A stretch of DNA of 5,525 nucleotides from Candidatus Binatia bacterium (GTDB taxonomy: Bacteria; Desulfobacterota_B; Binatia; UBA9968). The stretch covers positions 1 through 5,525 of the forward strand of contig JAICHC010000224.1 of NCBI GenBank assembly GCA_025922795.1, in the 5' to 3' direction. A program made the position numbers and the translations under genes. Shown here piece after piece: positions 1 to 4,947 of the stretch; the stretch's first letter is position 1, and the number at the start of each line of letters is the position of its first letter. The notes under the pieces were generated by a model. It made no database searches. It was given only the letters and a program-made list of their open reading frames with translations, and was not told where the DNA came from.

Positions 1-362
1 AAGACTTTCCCGTACAATCGGGCAATGACAGCTACGAGCTGATCGTGTCGCTTACCGGCGAGAACACCAGCCGATATTTGACGGCGGGACGACCGCGCGT
101 CGATCGGATCGGCGACTGCCAAAAAGGATTGGCCACTTATGTCGTTCTCCCGGTCAGCCAAATCTTCCGTTATCAGGGAGCCAACGTCGAACCGAGCTTA
201 GACGTGCTTGCGCTGGTTCACGAACTGGGGCATGTATTCGGAGCCGAACACGTTGACGATACCAACTCGGTCATGCATGAAAACTTGGCCTACCGGACCG
301 AATTCGACGCCGGGAACCGAACGATCATTCAAAAAAACCGCAGCTGCCCGTTTGCGCGATAG
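1..362 (+). CDS. Metzincin-type zinc metalloprotease, C-terminal part (5' end outside window)
   Basis: The reading frame is open from base 3 to a TAG at 360-362, so only the last 119 residues are visible. It contains HELGHVFGAEH at bases 219-251, which matches HExxHxxGxxH: three zinc-ligand histidines and the general-base glutamate of metzincin peptidases. A candidate Met-turn (SVMH, Met at 273-275) lies eight residues after the third histidine, the spacing found in matrixins. No cysteine follows the third histidine as in archaemetzincins, so a matrixin/reprolysin-like secreted protease is likelier. Two cysteines, one upstream of the motif and one four residues from the end, could form a disulfide, consistent with export. 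A signal peptide cannot be judged because the N-terminus is missing. The GTG at 45 is internal to the continuing frame and is probably not the true start. The substrate is unknown. Certain as a zinc-protease fold, less so for subfamily. Confidence 0.82.
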   Translation, partial: DFPVQSGNDSYELIVSLTGENTSRYLTAGRPRVDRIGDCQKGLATYVVLPVSQIFRYQGANVEPSLDVLALVHELGHVFGAEHVDDTNSVMHENLAYRTEFDAGNRTIIQKNRSCPFAR

Positions 363-407
363 GCGGTTCGGCGGTAGTGCTGTTTTGGATTTTGGCTTTA
401 TCGATTG

Positions 408-450
408 GAACCGGCGTGGCCGAACGGTTCAACCCGGTTCAGTCGTTCGG
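408..450. repeat. Two interleaved 7-bp inverted repeats upstream of trmJ
   Basis: GAACCGG at 408-414 pairs perfectly with CCGGTTC at 434-440. CCGAACG at 420-426 pairs perfectly with CGTTCGG at 444-450. The order is a-b-a'-b', so both hairpins can form together only as a pseudoknot; otherwise they are alternatives. They fill most of the 94-base gap between the protease stop codon and the trmJ start. No T-tract follows, so this is not a standard intrinsic terminator. A role in the trmJ leader is possible but unsupported. Confidence 0.4.
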
Positions 451-456
451 ACTTGT

Positions 457-1215
457 ATGTTGAGCAATCTCCGCATCGTCATGGTTCGCCCGCACGGCTC
501 GGGCAACATAGGATCGGTGGCGCGCGCGATGAAAAATTTCGGTGCCGCCGAGCTCGCCATCGTGGGGCAAGCGCGCACGCGAAGCTTCTGGGCGCGCGCC
601 ATGGCCGTGCATGGCCGAGACGTTCTTGCCGATGCCAGATGCTACGATTCGATCCGCGCGGCGATTTCCGACTGCGCGTTGGTCGTCGGCACCACCTGCC
701 GTTCCGGACTCTATCGACGCCATAGTCGGACGGCGAGAGAGGCTGCGCCGGAAATTACCGCCGCCGCGCAGAAAGGTAAAGTCGCGCTGCTTTTCGGTCC
801 GGAAGATCACGGCCTGAGCAACAAGGACCTCGAGCATTGTCAGCTCCTGGTCACGATTCCTAGTCATCCCAGCTATCAATCTCTCAACGTCGCGCAGGCC
901 GCGGTGATTTGTCTCTACGAGCTTTACGGTGCGGCGCTGGCACCGGCCGAGCAAGGCGGCATTGAACGCGCGGAGGCTGAACAGGTCGAAAGGCTGTTCG
1001 ACATCATGCGAAACTCACTGCTCAAGATCGGCTTTTTGGATTCGGAAAACCCCGAACATATGCTGCTTGCTTTTCGGCGCATTTTCGGCCGTGCAGGCCT
1101 CGAAGACAAAGACGTGCGAATTCTCACCGGCATGTTTCGCCAGATCGAATGGTACGCCAAAGACGGTTGGAAAGTCATCGAAGAGAAGGAAAAGAAGGGC
1201 GTCAAAGTTCGCTAG
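457..1215 (+). CDS. trmJ: tRNA (cytidine/uridine-2'-O-)-methyltransferase TrmJ, SPOUT family
   Basis: This 252-residue protein belongs to the TrmJ branch of the SPOUT (SpoU/TrmH) methyltransferases. They transfer a methyl group from S-adenosylmethionine to the ribose 2'-OH of position 32 in the tRNA anticodon loop, in the cytoplasm. All three SPOUT motifs are present: GNIGSVARAMKNFG at residues 16-29 (with Asn17 and Arg23), FGPEDHGL at 113-120, and SLNVAQAA at 142-149. The last two build the trefoil-knot cofactor site. The C-terminal extension (about 165-252) resembles the TrmJ dimer and tRNA-binding tail, and total length is close to E. coli TrmJ. The frame stays open back to 208, but ATG 457 gives an N-terminus (MLSNLRIVMV) collinear with E. 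coli TrmJ (MLQNIRIVLV), and the earlier part overlaps the protease gene. No strong Shine-Dalgarno precedes it. The methylated nucleotide is inferred from the family. Confidence 0.92.
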   Translation: MLSNLRIVMVRPHGSGNIGSVARAMKNFGAAELAIVGQARTRSFWARAMAVHGRDVLADARCYDSIRAAISDCALVVGTTCRSGLYRRHSRTAREAAPEITAAAQKGKVALLFGPEDHGLSNKDLEHCQLLVTIPSHPSYQSLNVAQAAVICLYELYGAALAPAEQGGIERAEAEQVERLFDIMRNSLLKIGFLDSENPEHMLLAFRRIFGRAGLEDKDVRILTGMFRQIEWYAKDGWKVIEEKEKKGVKVR

Positions 1216-1219
1216 GAGA
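1214..1219 (+). promoter_or_regulatory. Ribosome binding site of the isochorismatase-like gene
   Basis: AGGAGA lies seven bases before ATG 1227 and overlaps the trmJ stop codon (TAG, 1213-1215). It fixes the downstream start, even though the frame is open from 1149, and points to coupled translation of the two genes on one mRNA. Confidence 0.75.
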
Positions 1220-1226
1220 AACCGAC

Positions 1227-1865
1227 ATGAATGTCAATCACTTCAAGCTTGAGAAAACAGGCGTGCTGTTTTTCGATATTTTAAACGGCTACGTTCCGGA
1301 GTCTGAACCCGGCAGACCGCGCGCGCTCAAACCGTGGATTCAAAATGCCGTACGGCTCAGCAAAGCCGCGCGAGCGGCCGGGCTGCCCCTTTTTTTCGCC
1401 AAGGGCAACCATCGCCCGGACAACGCAACAACTGCGCTCTTGCTCACCGACACCAACAACTCCCTCACACCCTGGCCCAACGGTGAAGTGACCAAACCGA
1501 AAATGCATGTCATCGCCGGCGACAAGAGCTCTGACGTGCTCGCCGACCTCGGTCCCCGACCGGAAGACTATTACATCGTCAAATACCGCTGGAGCGCCTT
1601 TTTCCAAACCTATCTAGATCTCGCGCTGCGTACCCGCGGCATCGACACGATCATTATTTCCGGCGGATCCACCGACGTCGGCGTCACTTCAACTTTGTAT
1701 TCCGGCCGGGACTTGGACTATAACATGATCGTCGCCAGCGATGCTTGCGGCACGTCGCACGACCAGCGAGCTCACGACACGCTTATGGAGCTGATTTTCC
1801 CGCGCATGGCGCGCGTGCGGACGACGGATCAAGTGATCGAGATGATCCAGAGGGCTCGGGGATAA
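1227..1865 (+). CDS. Isochorismatase-fold (cysteine hydrolase superfamily) protein with Gly at the nucleophile position
   Basis: This is a 212-residue single-domain protein of typical family length with no signal peptide, so probably cytosolic. The fold signature is clear: a first beta strand ending in the catalytic aspartate (GVLFFDILNGY, Asp17), the conserved lysine strand (YYIVKYRWSAF, Lys119), and the cis-peptide/nucleophile loop (IIISGGSTDVGVTST, residues 142-156), followed by VASDACGTS. Most relatives, such as nicotinamidases, N-carbamoylsarcosine amidases and ureidoacrylate hydrolases, carry the nucleophilic cysteine where this protein has Gly152 (GGC at 1680-1682). True isochorismatases such as EntB and PhzD also lack that cysteine and hydrolyse a vinyl ether without it. 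The protein may therefore be a non-amidase hydrolase or an inactive homologue. The substrate is not predictable; no siderophore or phenazine genes are visible. It lies 11 bases after trmJ with a shared stop/RBS region, so probably in the same operon. Confidence 0.85.
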   Translation: MNVNHFKLEKTGVLFFDILNGYVPESEPGRPRALKPWIQNAVRLSKAARAAGLPLFFAKGNHRPDNATTALLLTDTNNSLTPWPNGEVTKPKMHVIAGDKSSDVLADLGPRPEDYYIVKYRWSAFFQTYLDLALRTRGIDTIIISGGSTDVGVTSTLYSGRDLDYNMIVASDACGTSHDQRAHDTLMELIFPRMARVRTTDQVIEMIQRARG

Positions 1866-1891
1866 AAGACTCATAGAATAAACCCATTTTT

Positions 1892-2018
1892 TGAGGCCGT
1901 TCAAAAAGGTTTAGTTGCGAGGCGCGCGATGGTCGGCGAGCGGAGGCGTACAGAGGAAGTACGTCGGAGCGAGTCGAACGAGTGCAACGAAGCAAATGAG
2001 CCTTTTTCAACGGCCTCA
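1892..2018. repeat. 127-bp intergenic imperfect palindrome (MITE-like or REP-like element)
   Basis: The terminal arms are 18 bases each: TGAGGCCGTTCAAAAAGG at 1892-1909 and its reverse complement with one mismatch at 2001-2018. The dyad continues inward less strictly and closes on a second well-matched stem, GCGTAC (1946-1951) against GTACGT (1959-1964), around a seven-base loop centred at 1955. That is the exact centre of the outer arms, so the whole unit is a single dyad. It has no coding capacity of its own. From memory, GAGGCCGTTGAAAAAGG-type palindromes recur between genes in some uncultured proteobacterial-type genomes. That is recollection, not a search result. The element ends five bases before the AAGGAGG of the next gene, so in RNA it would be a large hairpin in that gene's leader. 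No target-site duplication is obvious. Confidence 0.75.
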
Positions 2019-2023
2019 CCCAA

Positions 2024-2030
2024 AAGGAGG
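2024..2030 (+). promoter_or_regulatory. Strong Shine-Dalgarno of the LVIVD-repeat gene
   Basis: AAGGAGG lies five bases before ATG 2036 and immediately downstream of the 127-bp palindrome. It is the best ribosome binding site in the window and firmly sets the start of the propeller gene. Confidence 0.85.
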
Positions 2031-2035
2031 ACAGA

Positions 2036-3172
2036 ATGGCATCCAATGGTACAGCCCAGGTCGGCATTAGTAAAAATATCAGGCAGATCGGCCGCACAGA
2101 TCTCCCCGGCGGCGGTTCGATTGTCGTGGAAAACGGTTTCGCTTTCGTCGGCCACATCGATCCGCCGCACGGCACTTCCATCCTCGACGTGCGCGATCCG
2201 AAACATCCCAAACTCGTTGCTCAACTCGAAGTCCCGGAAGGCATTCATTCTCACAAGGTGCGCGTCAGCGGCGACCTGATGCTGATCAACTATGAGCGCT
2301 ATAAAACCAAGAAAGAGCCCGATGCGGGCCTTAAGATCTTCGATATCTCCGATCGCTCCAGGCCGCGCGAGATCGCCTTTTTCAAAGCTCCCGGCAAAGG
2401 CCTGCATCGCTTCACTTTCGACGGGCGCTATGCCTATCTTTCGCCCACGATGGAGGGTTACGTCGGCAATATCGCCATGATCCTCGACCTCAAGAAGCCG
2501 GAGAAGCCGGAAGAAGTCTGCCGCTGGTGGATGCCGGGGCAATGGACTGCCGGCGGTGAGACACCGAACTGGCACGGCACCGACACTCGTTGCCATCACC
2601 CGATTCGCCGCGGCGACCGTCTTTACATCAGCTATTGGCACGGCGGTTTCGCTATCGTCGATATTTCCGACATGAGCAAGCCCAAAACCATAAGCACGCT
2701 CGACTGGAGCCCGCCGTACCCGTGCCCGACACACACCACGCTGCCGATGCTGAACAAGATCATGGATCGCGACTGGTTGATCGTCACGGATGAAGAAGTC
2801 GGTGAGAAGCTCAATGAAACCCACAACGCCTTCCTCTGGGTCGTGGATATTACCAAGGAAGAGCTGCCGCTTCCCGTCGCGACGTTTATCGTGCCCTTTG
2901 AAGGGAAGTCGACAGGTCGTCATCGGTTCGGTGCGCACCAACCCGCCGAGCAGGTTTACGGCAACACGCTATATGTCACGTGGTTTGGCGGCGGCCTGCG
3001 GGCAGTCGATTTTTCCAACCCCTACGTTCCCAAAGAAGTTGGCTACTACATCCCGAACCCGGGCAAAGGCCATGACGTCGTCATGAGCAATGACGTTTTC
3101 CACGATAAGGACGGCAAGCTCTATTTGATCGACCGCTATGAGGGGTTGGAGATTTTAGAACCACAGACTTAA
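2036..3172 (+). CDS. LVIVD-repeat seven-bladed beta-propeller protein
   Basis: This 378-residue protein has no signal peptide or membrane segment and is probably cytosolic. It is built from repeats in which a hydrophobic strand ends in a D-[IVLF]-[ST]-D/N-like turn, then P and a second strand, as in the LVIVD family: TSILDVRDPKHPK (47-59), LKIFDISDRSRP (99-110), AMILDLKKPEKP (147-158), FAIVDISDMSKP (205-216), LWVVDITKEELP (267-278), LRAVDFSNPYVP (321-332) and a closing YEGLEILEP near the C-terminus. Seven units fit a seven-bladed propeller. A histidine precedes the inner strand in six blades (His73, 124, 188, 233, 301, 346), which suggests a metal or substrate site on the propeller axis. RHRFGAHQP (295-303) resembles the RFGPHN-type motif of the family. 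The molecular function of LVIVD proteins is largely unknown and I assign none. The neighbours do not point to a pathway, and the gene sits alone between two palindromes. Confidence 0.85.
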   Translation: MASNGTAQVGISKNIRQIGRTDLPGGGSIVVENGFAFVGHIDPPHGTSILDVRDPKHPKLVAQLEVPEGIHSHKVRVSGDLMLINYERYKTKKEPDAGLKIFDISDRSRPREIAFFKAPGKGLHRFTFDGRYAYLSPTMEGYVGNIAMILDLKKPEKPEEVCRWWMPGQWTAGGETPNWHGTDTRCHHPIRRGDRLYISYWHGGFAIVDISDMSKPKTISTLDWSPPYPCPTHTTLPMLNKIMDRDWLIVTDEEVGEKLNETHNAFLWVVDITKEELPLPVATFIVPFEGKSTGRHRFGAHQPAEQVYGNTLYVTWFGGGLRAVDFSNPYVPKEVGYYIPNPGKGHDVVMSNDVFHDKDGKLYLIDRYEGLEILEPQT

Positions 3173-3180
3173 GAAAAACC

Positions 3181-3288
3181 CCGTTCAAAAGTTCAACCGT
3201 TCAACGTTCAACCGTTTCGGAGCTTTTACAATCAACTTCCGGTTCCGTTTCCCAACCTTGAATCTTTGAACCTTGAACTTTTGAACGG
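3181..3288. repeat. Mirrored GTTCAA-repeat palindrome after the propeller gene
   Basis: CCGTTCAAAAGTTCAA (3181-3196) is repeated in perfect inverted form at 3273-3288. Beyond this 16-bp core, the left arm carries GTTCAA at 3183, 3191, 3199 and 3206. The right arm carries the complement TTGAAC/TTGAAT at 3281, 3273, 3266 and 3258. That is four units per arm at 7-8 base spacing, mirrored around about 3234 with a 46-base centre. It begins eight bases after the propeller stop codon, so it could act as a transcript-end hairpin or bidirectional terminator, although no T-tract follows. Alternatives are a small non-coding repeat family or an array of protein-binding sites. Confidence 0.75.
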
Positions 3289-3297
3289 CTATTGGTC

Positions 3298-3887
3298 GTG
3301 AAGCTCTACAACGTCTCTTACTCCGGCAACTCCTACAAAGTCCGCTTGTTGCTCGCGCATCTCGGCATGCCGTGTGAAACGATCGAAGTCGATATTCTGA
3401 AAGGCCAAAGCCGTACCCCGGAATTTCTCAAGATCAACCCGAACGGCCGCACGCCGGTGCTCGACGATAACGGTTTCGTCTTGGCAGAATCCAATGCGAT
3501 CCTCGCCTACCTTGCGCGCGGGACGAAATATCTGCCTGAAGATCTAAAGAAGTTCGCGCTGACCTTTCAGTGGATGTTCTTCGAGCAATACAGCCACGAA
3601 CCTTTCATCGCGACTTCCCGCTTCTGGTTGCAGCACAAGCCCGACTCGCCGGAAAAGACTGCGTTGCTCGCCTCTAGGCGCGAAGGCGGCTCGGCCGCGC
3701 TGAAGATAATAGAAGATCACTTTCAAAGAATGACTTCTTCGTCGGCGATTACAGCATCGCCGACATCGCGCTCTTCGCGTACACTCACGTCTCGCACGAA
3801 GGCGGATTCCCGCTCGACAATTTTCCGAGGATCAGAAGTTGGATTGAACGAGTACAGGCGCAGCCGGGATTTATCGCGATGTCATAG
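3298..3887 (+). pseudogene. Glutathione S-transferase with a single-base frameshift
   Basis: The first about 143 residues are a normal GST. A thioredoxin-fold N-domain starts KLYNVSYSGNSYKVRLLL (candidate catalytic Ser9 or Ser12). NPNGRTPVL carries the cis-proline (Pro53), and the glutathione gamma-glutamyl contact ESNAI is at 64-68. The helical C-domain follows. At CAC-TTT-CAA-AG (3718-3728) the frame breaks. In the next frame, from 3729 to TAG 3885-3887, the expected GST ending appears: NDFFVGDYSIADIALF, including the SIAD N-capping box, then FPRIRSWIERVQ. Restoring one A (CAAAG to CAAAAG) gives a 196-residue protein of usual length. Unshifted, the frame runs to 3930 with a low-complexity Ser/Arg-rich tail that is clearly out of frame. 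The start is GTG 3298 or TTG 3292, with no good ribosome binding site. The cause may be a true mutation or a homopolymer error in the assembly. Function, if intact, would be glutathione conjugation or a related thiol reaction. Confidence 0.85.
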
Positions 3888-3964
3888 CCATGGAAACGGT
3901 GACAGGCCGCATCCAATCGGAACGCAGTGAACAGCGCATCGATGGAAATTCGGCAAATGGGATT

Positions 3965-4870
3965 TCACATTCGTACTCGCCTAATTTCCTCCAGCTCCTC
4001 CAAGGTCCGCGGCCAATCATCTTTTAACAACCGCGACAAGCTCCGATCCGCCAGCAGTTTCCCGCCGGTCTGGCACTTCGCGCAGTAGTTGGTTTCATTT
4101 TCCACGTGGACAATGCGCTGGACTGGTGAGCCGCAGACCGGGCACGGCTTGCGGTACTTGCCGTGTACGGCCATGTCGGGGCGAAAGGCGGTGACTTTTT
4201 CCGGGAATCTTCCGTTTCTTTCCTTGCGCAATCTATCGATCCAGCTGATCAGTGATTCTCTGATCGCATGGTAGAGCGTCTCGATTTCTTTTTCCGTCAT
4301 TTGTTTGGTCAGGCGAATCGGCGACAGACGCGCGCGATGGAGAATCTCGTCGGAGTAGGCGTTGCCAATGCCGCTGAATAAACCCGGATCGGTGAGCGCG
4401 CGTTTCAACGTGTGATTTTCACGCGTGAGTGCTCCACGAAATTGCTCGAGGCTGGCGTCGAAAACTTCCAAACCTCCCGGATCATGCTCCTGCAAGCCGG
4501 CTTGGCCGCGAACCAGATGAATCGATGCGCGTTTTTTGGTGCCGGCTTCGGTCAGGAGCAACGTGCCATTAGGGAAGTCGAAGGCGGCCTGGCCGTACTT
4601 GCGGGCGATCCTTGCGCCCTTCGGTTTCCAGTGAAATCGCCCGGCGATCATCAGATGAAAAATGAGAAAGAGATCCTCTTCCAGCTCCAAGACGATGCGC
4701 TTGCCGAGGCGGCGTAGTGCTTTAACTTTCTTTCCCTCAGCGGCGCTGATCGGCGGATCGAAGGAGCGCAAGACAAACGGACTGCCGATGCGGATCTTTT
4801 GAATCGGTTGATTCAGCACCCGTTCAGAAAGCGCCTCGATGTAAACGGTGACGTCAGGCAGTTCGGGCAT
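3965..4870 (-). CDS. Fpg/Nei-family DNA glycosylase (formamidopyrimidine-DNA glycosylase-like)
   Basis: This complete 301-residue protein belongs to the family that excises oxidised bases and nicks the abasic site by beta/delta elimination in base-excision repair. It starts [10 protein letters not shown]; Pro2 and Glu3 are the catalytic pair and leave only ATG 4870 as the start. Lys57 (RRLGKRIVL) matches the conserved beta-hairpin lysine, and HLMIAGRF (72-79) carries the intercalating Met74. The helix-two-turn-helix is at about 150-180 ([17 protein letters not shown], with Asn170). A zinc finger with Cys243, 246, 263 and 266 follows. Two departures from classical MutM: the DPRRFG loop is replaced by GTKKRASIH (110-118), and the zinc-finger RxT is NET before the third Cys. 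This suggests a specialised Fpg-like subfamily, so I do not call it mutM. It follows the carboxyltransferase gene on the same strand after 77 bases and converges with the GST gene. Confidence 0.9.
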   Translation of the reverse strand: MPELPDVTVYIEALSERVLNQPIQKIRIGSPFVLRSFDPPISAAEGKKVKALRRLGKRIVLELEEDLFLIFHLMIAGRFHWKPKGARIARKYGQAAFDFPNGTLLLTEAGTKKRASIHLVRGQAGLQEHDPGGLEVFDASLEQFRGALTRENHTLKRALTDPGLFSGIGNAYSDEILHRARLSPIRLTKQMTEKEIETLYHAIRESLISWIDRLRKERNGRFPEKVTAFRPDMAVHGKYRKPCPVCGSPVQRIVHVENETNYCAKCQTGGKLLADRSLSRLLKDDWPRTLEELEEIRRVRM

Positions 4871-4947
4871 GGCCTGTCAGGAAAAGGGAACCCCAGAGTT
4901 TTGCCCCTACAGTCCGCGTTAAACGCCCGGACCGTCTCGAACCCTTT

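Noticed and set aside
208..456. 83-residue N-terminal extension of trmJ in the same frame
   Set aside because: It overlaps the metzincin gene, its translation is Arg/Thr-rich and unlike any TrmJ, and ATG 457 aligns with the known TrmJ N-terminus.
439..954. 171-codon minus-strand open frame opposite trmJ
   Set aside because: It lies inside a gene with all SPOUT motifs, and the translation has biased Arg/His/Ala composition and no family resemblance.
1901..2941. 346-codon open frame on the minus strand opposite the propeller gene
   Set aside because: It is a shadow of the well-supported LVIVD-repeat gene. It has no recognisable domain, and it runs across the non-coding palindrome at 1892-2018.
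3718..3732. Programmed -1 ribosomal frameshift in the GST gene
   Set aside because: The site reads CAC TTT CAA AGA in the zero frame and lacks an X XXY YYZ slippery heptamer. GSTs are not known to use recoding, so a deletion or sequencing error is simpler.
3888..3964. Search for a terminator or small gene between the convergent GST and glycosylase genes
   Set aside because: The 77 bases contain no good hairpin with a T-run and no start with a ribosome binding site; nothing could be supported.
4912..4932. Possible terminator hairpin between the carboxyltransferase and glycosylase genes
   Set aside because: GTCCG/CGGAC forms only a five-base stem with an internal bulge and no T-tract on the minus-strand side. 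It is too weak to annotate.
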